In this document: positions 15,268 through 23,431 of the stretch, piece after piece | How the letters are laid out: each line of letters starts with the position of its first letter | How positions within the stretch are numbered: position 1 is the first letter of the stretch | NCBI GenBank assembly: GCA_910585615.1 | Contig: CAJUFO010000023.1 | Location: forward strand, 1-57,290 | From: an uncultured Acetatifactor sp. | GTDB taxonomy: Bacteria > Bacillota > Clostridia > Lachnospirales > Lachnospiraceae | DNA: 57,290 bases | Direction of reading: 5' to 3' | Notes under the pieces: model-generated | The model's input: the letters and a program-made list of their open reading frames with translations, nothing else | Databases searched by the model: none | What the model was told of the DNA's origin: nothing | Position numbers and translations under genes: made by a program

Positions 15268-16185
15268 TTTTCCTCATCTTCCTCTTTCAAAAGTCTGTCC
15301 ATGTATGCCGCGGCTTTTCGGAATCCCTGCTTTCCGGAAAGCCTGTCCTCCGCTTTATGCGGATCCCAGTACGCCGGCGCATGAATCCTTGAGCAATCAG
15401 CCTTGGCTGTCCACCCCGGTACTGCGTTGTCGTCAGTGGACGATGCCCCGCATCGCATCCTTCCTCCGCCTTGCCCTGGCGCGGACATCTAGCACCGATT
15501 ACGCGGGAATTCACGCACCAGTGTACTGGTTTTCCGGGATTGGGCATCCGCCCAGCTCCAGCACGATCCGGCTCCCCACGTAATCCTGCGGCAGCTCCAG
15601 CTTTCCTTCCTTTATAAGCTGCCTGACCTTGCTCCGGGAAATCTGGCAGATTTCCGCCACCGCCTTGTCCGTCCTGATTTTCAGGCCCCAGGGGTTATGG
15701 ATTGTCAGCAGACTGCTTCCCCTCCGGTCCTGCCGGAGAGCGTCCTGCCGCCCCTGGCCTATCCGGCCCTCTGGATTTTCCTGGCTCTGTGGGCGTTCCC
15801 GGCTCTCCGGGTTCTCCCGCACCTCCATCGGCCGGATTTCATAGGCCACATGCTCCCAATCTATCTCGGCCCTGTTCTTCGTGAAAATCCCTTTGTCCAT
15901 ACCGTACCGCAGAGCCGTCTCCCCATCGTTTTCCAGGAAGCGGCGGTACTCCTCCCCGGGGATGTCCTCCGGCTTCACCCTGTCGTAGATGGCCAGGTTG
16001 TAGGTGTGTCCGCAGCTCCCGCACCGGTAGATCAGCCAGACATCGATACGCTTCCCGTTTGCATTGACGCGGAAGCTCCCGGTGCTCTCATAGGCCGCCC
16101 TGCAGCCGCAGCCTGAGCAGTTCCGCAGAACCTGATAGCCTGATGTGGGGATGATTCTATATTCAGTTGTATTCAAATAGCACAT
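15264..16185 (-). pseudogene. DUF1062 protein, interrupted near its 3' end by a MITE
   Basis: ATG 16185 opens a 224-codon frame with a zinc-ribbon-like start (CSGCGCRAAYES then YRCGSCGHTYNLAIYDRV), a central VNANGKRIDVWLIYRC block and a helix-turn-helix-like stretch AVAEICQISRSKVRQLIKEG. These are DUF1062 features. The frame stops at 15511 inside a 158-bp element. Beyond the element, the frame from 15368 to 15264 encodes 34 more residues (WDPHKAEDRLSGKQ ... KEEDEEK). Removing 154 bases between the two GTAC copies joins NQY to WDPH in frame, giving an ancestral 255-residue protein. The truncated form keeps most domains and might still work. Confidence 0.8.
15369..15526 (-). mobile_element. 158-bp MITE-like element, copy 1 (inside DUF1062)
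   Basis: Both ends carry GTAC followed by imperfect terminal inverted repeats of about 20 bases (GTACACTGGTGCGTGAATTC at one end; GTACGCCGGCGCATGAATCC at the other). A second copy of exactly the same length is at 54203-54360, and the interior is highly similar by eye (for example TGATGTCCGCGCCAGG, GCGATGCGGGGCATCGT, GGGGTGGACAGCCA, GATTGCTCAAGGATTCATGC). No transposase is encoded. The target reads AGTACT at both sites, consistent with a TA or GTAC duplication. Confidence 0.8.
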
Positions 16186-16249
16186 TTTGCGTCTCCTCTT
16201 ACAGACAGGCGCGCAGTTTTGCCGCGCATCCTGTTCCTCCGGATCTGCA

Positions 16250-16296
16250 AAGGCTATTACCTCATTCTCTTATATTTGCAATAGCCTCTGCTACGC
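16250..16296. repeat. hairpin repeat B, copy 1
   Basis: AAGGCTATT and GCAATAGCCT flank an A/T-rich loop, followed by CTGCTACGCAAA. A related hairpin ending in GCGATAGCC and GTGCTACGCAAT is at 27306-27368. The rest of 16186-16470, upstream of the PIN gene, has no gene. Confidence 0.4.
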
Positions 16297-16472
16297 AAAA
16301 CGCTTGGGTGTGGTCATAAGGTTCCCTCCTTCCGTGCATCCTCTCTTCCATGCGCTGCCTTCCCGCGCACTTCCTTTCTACCATACCAGAAAATCCCCGC
16401 CGCATCCACCTCAACCTTTTTTCCAAAAAAAGAGGTGGCTGGCCTCTCCTCCATAAAATGTGCGGCCACGGA

Positions 16473-16501
16473 TTGTTAAGGCGGGGAAACTATGCTAAAA
16501 T
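16473..16501 (+). promoter_or_regulatory. promoter of the PIN gene pair
   Basis: TTGTTA (16473-16478), a 17-bp spacer and TAAAAT (16496-16501) lie 25 bases before ATG 16526, which has a strong GGGAGGTGA site. Confidence 0.6.
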
Positions 16502-16525
16502 ATCTGGAAAGGGAGGTGATGTGCT

Positions 16526-17005
16526 ATGGGCAGAAAATTAAAAGTGTATCTGGATACATCGGTCATAAGTTATCTGCAGCAGGAAGACACTCCAGAGCGG
16601 ATGAAAGACACATTGGCGCTTTGGAAGCAATTTGAAGCTGAAAAGTATGATATATGCCTGTCGCAGGTAACACTTGACGAGGTAGGTGAATGCCGTGAGC
16701 CAAAAAGAACGGTGCTGTATGAATATTTGAGCAAGATTTCTTATACGAAACTGGAAATTACAGACGAAGTTCTCAAAGTCGCAAACCAGATTATAGCCAT
16801 GAGCATACTGACGCCGAAAAGCTTCGACGATTGTCAGCATATAGCAACTGCTGTAGTGCATGGGTGTGATTGTATAATATCGTGGAATTTTAAGCATATT
16901 GTAAATATAAAGACTATCAAGGGTGTCAGGGCAATTACGCATCTTGAAAGCTATAAAGACATTGATATCATGAACCCGTCTGTACTGTTGGGAGGTGGCG
17001 AATAA
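16526..17005 (+). CDS. PIN-domain protein (putative RNase toxin)
   Basis: A 159-residue PIN-fold protein. The first acidic residue is in KVYLDTSVISYL, a second is in TLDEVGECREP, and the third site is SFDDCQHIATAV, followed by CDCIISWNFKHIVN. This order matches metal-dependent PIN ribonucleases. A+T content is higher than in the neighbours, suggesting transfer. The stop codon overlaps the ATG of the next gene (TAATG). That gene is a 58-residue protein that may be its partner. PIN toxins usually follow their antitoxin; here the order is reversed. Confidence 0.8.
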   Translation: MGRKLKVYLDTSVISYLQQEDTPERMKDTLALWKQFEAEKYDICLSQVTLDEVGECREPKRTVLYEYLSKISYTKLEITDEVLKVANQIIAMSILTPKSFDDCQHIATAVVHGCDCIISWNFKHIVNIKTIKGVRAITHLESYKDIDIMNPSVLLGGGE

Positions 17006-17181
17006 TGGCGTATACATTGGAAATCAGCCCGGATTTTACGATTGAGGATATACACAAGATCCGTGAGCATAATTACGAAGTTACAAAGTACATGACAATG
17101 GAGGAGAAATTGCTTTATTATAATACGCCAAGGACAGATGCGGAAGAACAGATAAAAAGGCTTAGGGCAGGGCGCAATTAA
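17005..17181 (+). CDS. small protein coupled to the PIN gene (putative antitoxin)
   Basis: A 58-residue ORF, MAYTLEISPDFTIEDIHKI at the start and EEQIKRLRAGRN at the end, with EEKLLYYNTPRTDA between. GGAGG lies nine bases before its ATG, inside the end of the PIN gene. The overlap of one base (TAATG) shows translational coupling. It is short, charged and mostly helical, as antitoxins are, but carries no recognisable DNA-binding fold. The antitoxin role is inferred from position and size only. Confidence 0.65.
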   Translation: MAYTLEISPDFTIEDIHKIREHNYEVTKYMTMEEKLLYYNTPRTDAEEQIKRLRAGRN

Positions 17182-17216
17182 GCGGCGTAAAATCGACTCA
17201 GAAAGGATGAACTCTT

Positions 17217-17909
17217 ATGGATACAAAAGAACCAAGGCAGCTCTTCCCAGAAAAGCTGATAGAAGCCCTGGACCAGGAGACTATCCAGGCCTTCCAGCGA
17301 CTCAACGCCAGCTCCAGGGACCTGATGTCCTGCTACCGCTGCGCCATCATGGAGATCGAGACGAAGTTCCGCGTCCTGAACGAGCGCTTCTCCCTGCACC
17401 ATGACCGCAACCCCATCGATGCCATCCAGAACCGCCTGAAGTCCCCCGAGAGCATCCTGGACAAGATGGTGCGGAAGAACCTGCCCTTCACGCTGGAAGC
17501 CATCGCGGAGAATATCTTCGACATCGCCGGCGTTCGGGTGATCTGTTCCTTCATAGACGACATCTATATGCTGGCGGACTGTCTCCTGCAGCAGGACGAC
17601 ATCCGGCTGATTCGGCGCAAGGATTATATCGAGAATCCCAAGCCCAACGGCTACCGCAGCCTCCATCTCATTGTGGAGGTCCCCATCTTCCTGCAGGACG
17701 AAAAGCGGCTCATGAAGGTGGAGGTGCAGCTGCGCACCATCGCCATGGAATTCTGGGCGAACCTGGAACACCAGCTGCGCTATAAAAAGGACCTGCCGCC
17801 GGAAGTCATCGCAAAGACAGAAGCCCAGCTCTACGAATGCGCAAAGCTGAGCTCCGTCCTGGACACCCATATGCAGGATATCAAAGATACGATTGAAAGC
17901 CATTCTTAG
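17217..17909 (+). CDS. relQ: small alarmone synthetase (RelQ/YjbM type)
   Basis: A 230-residue GTP pyrophosphokinase that would make (p)ppGpp from GTP/GDP and ATP. It lacks the hydrolase and regulatory domains of long RelA/SpoT proteins. The synthetase motifs are ETKFRVLNERF, SPESILDKMVRK, NIFDIAGVRVICSFIDD, KPNGYRSLHLIVEVP and EVQLRTIAMEFWANLEHQLRYK. AGAAAGGATGA precedes ATG 17217. Its last 29 bases overlap the end of the convergent sulfatase gene. The alarmone is expected to act broadly, for example on ribosome hibernation. Confidence 0.9.
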   Translation: MDTKEPRQLFPEKLIEALDQETIQAFQRLNASSRDLMSCYRCAIMEIETKFRVLNERFSLHHDRNPIDAIQNRLKSPESILDKMVRKNLPFTLEAIAENIFDIAGVRVICSFIDDIYMLADCLLQQDDIRLIRRKDYIENPKPNGYRSLHLIVEVPIFLQDEKRLMKVEVQLRTIAMEFWANLEHQLRYKKDLPPEVIAKTEAQLYECAKLSSVLDTHMQDIKDTIESHS

Positions 17910-19383
17910 GGCCGGGAGTCCCGTACTGCTCCTCCAGGAGCGGGATGCCGTAGGCCCGGGGCGTGCCGTCGATGCGTTCCATGTACCTGCGCAGCTCTCC
18001 CCTGCAGTGCTCCGGCCCGCCTTCCCGCATCACCGTCCACATGGGATCCGTATCCGACCTGGAAGATTTCATCATCTGCTCCGTCCAGTCCAGGATCATC
18101 TTCGCCCCCCTGGCGCAAAGGTCGGGCCTTTCCGGCGCCAGATTGTGGAGCTCATGGGGATCGTCCTTCACATGGAACAGCATCTCCTCCGGCAGCAGGT
18201 GGTAGCCGCCATGGATGGTGCGGATATAGATGTAATCGTCAAAGCGCACGCTCCTCTGGCACACATGGGCGCACTGGGTCAGCACCGCATAGGGCTTGGA
18301 GCAGTCCGTGCCGTCCTTTAAGGCTTTCGCAAAGGAGACACCGTCATAGCGGAAGCCGTCCCAGGTAGCCATGGAGGTGCCCAGGAGCTCCTGCACGGTA
18401 GGGGCCAGGTCCGTATTGTCATGGAAGCCCTTCACCACCGCTCCCTTGCGCATCCCCGGCCAGCGCACGATCAGAGGGATGCGGCACACGGGATCGTCCG
18501 CCATGCCATGCTCGGCATACACGCCGAATTCCCCCAGATCCTCCCCGTGATCCGCGGTGATGATGATTGCCAGGTCGTCGTCGTACAGTCCGTTCTCCTT
18601 CATCCAGTCCATGATCTTCCCGATATTGTCGTCGGTGTACCGGATGCCGTCGTCGTAGGAATTCAGGAAACGCCTGGCCTCCTCAAGGGTCTTCAGGCTG
18701 CCGGGGTGCTTGGGCAGGTGGGCGAAGCTGTGGTCATTCCACATGTTGATCTCATTGGCTCCGTGGGGCCCGATATGCAGCAGGTGCTCCTGGAAAATCT
18801 CCTCCGTGATCCAGTCGTCCGGCATGGGCGTGCCCTCAAAGCTGTTCTCATAATCCAGAGGCGTGCGGTAGGGCGTATGGGGATCCCAGTAGTGCACATG
18901 CATCATCCAATTGTCCTCTTTCCCGTTGCGCTCCAGCCATTCCAGCACCTTGGGCGTCACCATCTCCGCCGATTCGCCGCCCCTCCTGCCCACATTGACG
19001 CACTCGTTGAAGCCCGCGTTGAACCACCAGGCGCTGTGGCGCTCCGCAAAGGTGGAGAAGGATACCGTGTGCATCCCCGCCCTGCGGAACTGCATGAACA
19101 GGCCGTTCTCGGAGAGCTCGTCCGTAAAGCTCCTGCTCCTGCCCTGCAGGCGCATGTCCGCCGCGGTTCCGCCATGCCCCACGATGCCGTTGTGGATGCC
19201 GTACTGTCCGCTGATCATGGACGCCCGGGAGGGCAGGCAGGGAGCGTTGGGGCAGTAATAGTCATCGAACCGCACTCCCTCCTGCGCTATGGAGTCGATC
19301 ACCGGCGTGGTGTTCCTGCCATAGCCATAGCAGCCCATATGGTCTGCCCGCAGGGTGTCGATGTCAAACATGATTACTCTCAT
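17881..19383 (-). CDS. Cys-type sulfatase
   Basis: A 500-residue sulfatase of the alkaline phosphatase superfamily, without a signal peptide and so probably cytoplasmic. Metal ligands begin in FDIDTLRADHMGCYGYG. The modification motif C49-LPSR in APCLPSRASMISG would be converted to formylglycine. IITADHGEDLGE and PVCRIPLIVRWPG are further family blocks. ATG 19383 is chosen because GGAGG lies seven bases upstream; the frame runs open to 19608 but without a site. Its maturase is probably the radical SAM protein at 41706-42869. A carbohydrate sulfate is the likely substrate; which one is not clear. Confidence 0.88.
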   Translation of the reverse strand: MRVIMFDIDTLRADHMGCYGYGRNTTPVIDSIAQEGVRFDDYYCPNAPCLPSRASMISGQYGIHNGIVGHGGTAADMRLQGRSRSFTDELSENGLFMQFRRAGMHTVSFSTFAERHSAWWFNAGFNECVNVGRRGGESAEMVTPKVLEWLERNGKEDNWMMHVHYWDPHTPYRTPLDYENSFEGTPMPDDWITEEIFQEHLLHIGPHGANEINMWNDHSFAHLPKHPGSLKTLEEARRFLNSYDDGIRYTDDNIGKIMDWMKENGLYDDDLAIIITADHGEDLGEFGVYAEHGMADDPVCRIPLIVRWPGMRKGAVVKGFHDNTDLAPTVQELLGTSMATWDGFRYDGVSFAKALKDGTDCSKPYAVLTQCAHVCQRSVRFDDYIYIRTIHGGYHLLPEEMLFHVKDDPHELHNLAPERPDLCARGAKMILDWTEQMMKSSRSDTDPMWTVMREGGPEHCRGELRRYMERIDGTPRAYGIPLLEEQYGTPGPKNGFQSYL

Positions 19384-19480
19384 TTTGTTTTCCTCCTTCA
19401 TTTCGGCCCGGGTCTGCGGCGATGCCACGGGCCGGATGTGAATATAAAATATGTATCTGAAGTATGTCTGCTTATTGTAA

Positions 19481-19509
19481 AGCATAGCATAAACCGGCCT
19501 GCAATTCAA
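19481..19509 (-). promoter_or_regulatory. promoter of the sulfatase gene
   Basis: On the minus strand TTGAAT (19504-19509), a 17-bp spacer and TATGCT (19481-19486) lie about 98 bases before the chosen start at 19383, which supports that start over 19608. Confidence 0.6.
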
Positions 19510-19635
19510 CCCGTAAATCCCCCGGCAAGCCTGGCCCGGCGGATGGTCTGCCCAAATTTTTATGCATTTATCCATGCATAATCCCATGCCATATTCATCC
19601 AATTTCATTTATTCCTTATTTTTTTACAGAATCCA

Positions 19636-19664
19636 TTGACATTTTATGCATATAGTGCTAGTAT
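19636..19664 (+). promoter_or_regulatory. promoter of the amino-acid ABC transporter operon
   Basis: TTGACA (19636-19641), a 17-bp spacer and TAGTAT (19659-19664) lie about 57 bases before ATG 19721. Confidence 0.7.
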
Positions 19665-19720
19665 CTGTCCATTGGCTCCATCCAGGGGGCCGATGAATAC
19701 ATATCGGGAGGATATTTATT

Positions 19721-20704
19721 ATGAAGAAATGGATTGCGTTATTACTGGCCTCCGCCATGGTATTGTCCATGGCCGGCTGCGGCAGCGAGCCGAAGGAGAG
19801 CAGCCAGGCCGAAGAGAGCAGCCAGGCTGAAGAGAGCAGCCAAGCCGAGGAGAGCAGCCAGGCCGAAGAGAGCAGCCAGGCGGAGGAAAGCAGCCAGGCC
19901 GAAGAGAGCAGCCAGGCGGACAGCGCAGGGGCCGACCAGAGCAGCGAGAGCGAGGCAGGCGGCGAGAGCGGCGCAGACGCCCCCCCTGCTTCTGAGGCGG
20001 GGAGCTTTACCACCGCCGTGGAGGGGAAGCTCACCATGGCCACCAATGCGGCCTTCCCGCCCTATGAGTACGTGGAGGGCGGCGAGATTGCCGGCATCGA
20101 TGCGGAAATCGCGGCGGCCATCGCCGGGAAGCTCGGCCTGGAGCTGCTGATCGACGACATGGAGTTCGATTCCATCACGGAGGCCGTCAAGAGCGGCAAG
20201 GCCGATCTGGGACTGGCCGGCATGACCGTCACCCCTGACCGCCAGGAGGAGGTGGACTTCACCGTCAGCTATGCCACCGGCGTACAGGTGGTCATCGTCA
20301 CCGAGGACAGCGAAATCGCCAGCGTGGACGACCTCTTTGCGGAGGACGCGAGCCATGTGATCGGCGTGCAGCGCAACACCACGGGAGACATCTATACCAC
20401 CGACGATATCGAGGATGAGGGGCTTGGCACCATCGACCGCTACAGCAAGGGCGCCGAAGCCGTACAGGCCCTGAAGACCGGCAAGGTGGACTGCGTGGTC
20501 ATCGACAACGAGCCCGCCAAGGCTTTCGTGGCCGAGGTGGAGGGGCTGAAGATCCTGGAGACCGAGTATGTCACCGAGGATTACGCCGCTGCCATGAGCA
20601 AGGACAACAAGGCGCTGTACGATGCCGTGAATGCCGCGCTGCAGGAGCTGATCGCCGACGGCACCATCCAGGGCATCATCGACAAGTACATCAGCGCGGA
20701 GTAG
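19721..20704 (+). CDS. amino-acid ABC transporter substrate-binding lipoprotein
   Basis: A 327-residue lipoprotein of the polar amino-acid binding family (SBP_bac_3). The signal peptide ends in the lipobox SMAGC (Cys20). Residues 26-66 are seven units of ESSQA separated by Glu, a flexible tether, followed by an acidic Ser/Ala/Gly stretch. The ligand-binding domain begins near residue 95 (KLTMATNAAFPPYEYVEGGEIAGID) and includes GLAGMTVTPDRQEEVDFT and GTIQGIIDKYI. GGGAGG precedes ATG 19721. The permease and ATPase follow after 285 bases. The ligand is a polar amino acid or cystine; which one is not determined. Confidence 0.92.
   Translation: MKKWIALLLASAMVLSMAGCGSEPKESSQAEESSQAEESSQAEESSQAEESSQAEESSQAEESSQADSAGADQSSESEAGGESGADAPPASEAGSFTTAVEGKLTMATNAAFPPYEYVEGGEIAGIDAEIAAAIAGKLGLELLIDDMEFDSITEAVKSGKADLGLAGMTVTPDRQEEVDFTVSYATGVQVVIVTEDSEIASVDDLFAEDASHVIGVQRNTTGDIYTTDDIEDEGLGTIDRYSKGAEAVQALKTGKVDCVVIDNEPAKAFVAEVEGLKILETEYVTEDYAAAMSKDNKALYDAVNAALQELIADGTIQGIIDKYISAE
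19796..19918 (+). repeat. in-frame 18-bp tandem repeat encoding EESSQA
   Basis: Seven units (the first lacking one codon) encode ESSQA-E. Units differ only by synonymous third-position changes (GAA/GAG, GCC/GCT/GCG). Copy number could vary by slippage without breaking the frame, changing tether length. Confidence 0.85.
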
Positions 20705-20989
20705 GACCTGACGCCCGTTCCCGGAGAACGGATACCGCCACCTGAGAGCCTGCAGACATATGGCGGCGGCCCGGGCCCCGCGACAGTACGGCTCCCTGTC
20801 GGGACTCAGGAAACTGGGTCCCGCATTTTTTCACGAAAGCGCCATGTTCCCCACGGACCATTCCGTGACCTTCTTCCCATACGGAGGAAGCATCATGCCC
20901 TCTGCCACAGTCGGAAGGCATGCCCACATCAAAGAACTGCCCGCAAGGAAGGAATCGTCCGCAGTTCTCGAGGAAAAGGAGATGCACCC

Positions 20990-21772
20990 ATGAAACCATC
21001 CGCTTCACAGACCTGGCCCCTGGAGGCCCCGGACTGGATCCTGAACGGCCCCGAGTGGTTAAGCGACCTGGGCTATGACTTTTACAAGAGCTTCGTCTTC
21101 GACGACCGTTACCAAATGTACATAAAGGGCCTGGGCAACACTCTGCTGCTGACCCTATTGGCCTTGCTGATCGGCGTGGCGCTGGGCGTGGTCATCTCCC
21201 TGATCCGGGTGTCCTGGGACAAGAACCACACCGAGATGCAGGGGCCGGGGAGGTTCTTCCTGGGCTTCTTCAACGCCCTGGCAAAAATCTACCTCACCGT
21301 CATCCGCGGCACCCCCGCCGTTGTCCAGCTCATGATCATGTACTTCGTCATCTTCGCCTCCAGCCGCAACAAGGTCATGGTGGCGGCGCTTTCATTCGGC
21401 ATCAATTCCGGGGCCTATGTGGCAGAGATCATCCGGGGCGGCATCATGTCCATCGATGAGGGGCAGATGGAGGCGGGCAGGAGCTTAGGGTTCGGCTACG
21501 TGGCCACCATGCGCTACATCATCCTGCCCCAGGCCTTCAAGGCGGTGCTCCCCACGCTGGCCAACGAGTTCATCGTGCTGCTGAAGGAGACTGCTGTGGC
21601 GGGCTACGTGGGCCTCACGGACGTGACCTATGCGGGCAACATCATCGGCGGCAACTGCTACGACTATCTGTTCCCGCTGCTGATGTCCGCTTTGATCTAT
21701 CTGATACTGGTAATGTTCTTCACCTTCCTGGTAGGGAAGCTGGAAAGGAGGCTGCGGAGCAGTGAGCGCTGA
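20990..21772 (+). CDS. amino-acid ABC transporter permease
   Basis: A 260-residue HisM/GlnP-type permease. A soluble N-terminus of about 45 residues precedes several membrane segments (LLLTLLALLIGVALGVVISL, IYLTVIRGTPAVVQLMIMYF). The EAA-type loop EIIRGGIMSIDEGQMEAGRSLG contacts the ATPase. GGAG precedes ATG 20990. The 285-base gap after the binding protein shows no ORF but has weak stems (CCGTTC/GAACGG near 20713-20728) that may reduce downstream expression relative to the binding protein. Its last 11 bases overlap the ATPase start. Confidence 0.92.
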   Translation: MKPSASQTWPLEAPDWILNGPEWLSDLGYDFYKSFVFDDRYQMYIKGLGNTLLLTLLALLIGVALGVVISLIRVSWDKNHTEMQGPGRFFLGFFNALAKIYLTVIRGTPAVVQLMIMYFVIFASSRNKVMVAALSFGINSGAYVAEIIRGGIMSIDEGQMEAGRSLGFGYVATMRYIILPQAFKAVLPTLANEFIVLLKETAVAGYVGLTDVTYAGNIIGGNCYDYLFPLLMSALIYLILVMFFTFLVGKLERRLRSSER

Positions 21773-22502
21773 TATCATACAGGCAATCAATCTGGAAAAG
21801 CATTTCGACGGCGGCGACATCAAGGCCCTGAACGGCGTGAACGCCTCCGTGAAAAAAGGCGAGGTGGTCGTAGTCATCGGCCCCTCAGGCTCCGGGAAAT
21901 CCACCTTCCTGCGCTGCCTGAACCTATTGGAGGTGCCCACGGGCGGGCAGGTGCTGTTCGAGGGCGTGGACATCACCGATAAGAGGGCCGACATCAATCT
22001 CCACAGACAGAAGATGGGCATGGTGTTCCAGCACTTCAACCTGTTCCCCCATATGACCATCTTAAAGAACATGACCCTGGCCCCCGTGAAGCTGCTGGGG
22101 AAATCCCAGGCAGAAGCGGAGGCAAAGGCGAAGGCCCTGCTGGAGCGGGTGGGGCTTTCTGACCGGGCGAACGCCTATCCCAGCCAGCTCTCCGGCGGCC
22201 AGAAGCAGCGAATCGCCATCGTCCGGGCCCTGTGCATGGATCCGGAGGTCATGCTCTTCGATGAGCCCACCTCCGCTCTGGATCCTGAGATGGTGGGTGA
22301 GGTGCTGGAGGTCATGAAGGAGCTGGCCAAGGAGGGCATGACCATGGTGGTGGTCACCCACGAGATGGGATTTGCCAGGGAGATGGCAGACCGGGTCATC
22401 TTCATGGCGGAGGGGAAGATCGTGGAGGAGGGGGCGCCGGAGAAGATCTTCTCCGCCCCGGAGCAGGCCAGGACCAGGGAGTTTCTGGCGAAGGTGCTGT
22501 GA
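21762..22502 (+). CDS. amino-acid ABC transporter ATP-binding protein
   Basis: A 246-residue ATPase of the GlnQ/HisP type. It has Walker A GPSGSGKST, signature LSGGQKQRIAIVRAL, Walker B VMLFDEPTSALD and the switch His in VVVTHEMGFA. Translation starts at GTG 21762 inside the end of the permease gene, preceded by AAAGGAGG. It is the last gene of the operon and is followed within five bases by a strong terminator. Confidence 0.95.
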   Translation: MSADIIQAINLEKHFDGGDIKALNGVNASVKKGEVVVVIGPSGSGKSTFLRCLNLLEVPTGGQVLFEGVDITDKRADINLHRQKMGMVFQHFNLFPHMTILKNMTLAPVKLLGKSQAEAEAKAKALLERVGLSDRANAYPSQLSGGQKQRIAIVRALCMDPEVMLFDEPTSALDPEMVGEVLEVMKELAKEGMTMVVVTHEMGFAREMADRVIFMAEGKIVEEGAPEKIFSAPEQARTREFLAKVL

Positions 22503-22506
22503 GCGG

Positions 22507-22558
22507 GAGAGCGTACACTATCTGTGCGGTAGTGTACGCTCTCTGGATTTTGTTTTTT
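22507..22558 (+). terminator. terminator of the amino-acid ABC operon
   Basis: A perfect 14-bp stem (GAGAGCGTACACTA, 22507-22520, with 22530-22543) and a 9-nt loop are followed by a T-rich tract. It starts just after the ATPase stop. Confidence 0.9.
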
Positions 22559-22838
22559 ACTGAAGCTGCTCTTCTATACACCTTATGAATTTCTTCCTGT
22601 TAAAAATCAGGAAGCGGTACGTCTTCCTATCTTGCGTTTCGATTACCGTTGTAGGGATAAAGAGCACCCATCTTGCCGCGAAAACCGACTTGATTTTCTC
22701 GTAGGGAATCAGCAAGTCCTTGTACTCGTCCGCTATAGTAAGTTTCTGACAGCGGAAGCGAAATCCATCGTCAACAAGATATGCCCCTCCGCCATGAATG
22801 CCACATATACATGCACTTGCATAGAAACTCTTTTTCAT
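22557..22838 (-). CDS. small PH/GRAM-like protein, function unknown
   Basis: A 93-residue protein without a clear signal peptide. The pattern FRCQKLTIADEYKDLLIPYEKI then KSVFAARWVLFIPTTVIETQDRKTYRFLIF and KFIRCIEEQL resembles bacterial PH-like (DUF304/GRAM) beta-barrels ending in a helix. It is the last minus-strand gene of the cluster with the hybrid radical SAM ORF, with a 35-base gap. Function is not known. Confidence 0.55.
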   Translation of the reverse strand: MKKSFYASACICGIHGGGAYLVDDGFRFRCQKLTIADEYKDLLIPYEKIKSVFAARWVLFIPTTVIETQDRKTYRFLIFNRKKFIRCIEEQLQ

Positions 22839-22873
22839 ACTAATCAGCTCCTATATGAATTAAGCAATTGTAC

Positions 22874-23428
22874 CTATGCACTAAAATCAATTATTTTATC
22901 ACATGAATACTTTATTTCTTGATCATGTGTCACTATAATTATAATCTTATCTTTCTTTATACTATCCAAATAAGCCATAAAACGTCTTGCACTTTCATAA
23001 TCCATTGCTGATGTTGGTATATCTTTATGGAGATTTAACATCGTCTGAATAAACCGGTATATCCGTTCTCGCATATCATCCGTAAGAGATTGATTAATTT
23101 TTTGGCCTCCTTCATAACAATAGGTACATTCAAAATTACAATAGCGTGTCAATAAAATGGTTAGAGAAAGCGTATCAGAAGAATACTTATCTCTATTGTG
23201 AAAGTATACTAACCTACTTTTCTCATCAACATCGTCATTTATAAGAATTCCCTTTGAACAATATTCTTCTATCCTTTCTTCTGGCAACTCATAAATTTTT
23301 CCTTCATCCAATGTTACTTTTTCATTTCCTGATAGCTTAAAAACTGCTCCGGTTAGTGAATTTGCTAACAGGTACTCTCCTACATTTTTATCAGACTTAA
23401 TAAAAATATTGTACTTTGAGGTTTTCAA
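22874..23428 (-). pseudogene. hybrid ORF: radical SAM maturase N-terminus fused to an ABC ATPase C-terminus
   Basis: Residues 1 to about 137 match the start of a radical SAM/SPASM peptide maturase: an N-terminal recognition domain (NVGEYLLANSLTGAVFKLSG), then LTILLTRYCNFECTYCYEGG with the CxxxCxxC cluster. The frame passes without interruption into PTSAMDYESARRFMAYLDS and IIIIVTHDQEIKYSCDKII, which is the D-loop/H-loop end of an ABC exporter ATPase. The rest of the SAM barrel and the P-loop half of the ATPase are missing. An in-frame deletion between two neighbouring co-oriented genes explains this. Neither half should be enzymatically complete. Confidence 0.75.
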
Positions 23429-23431
23429 TCT

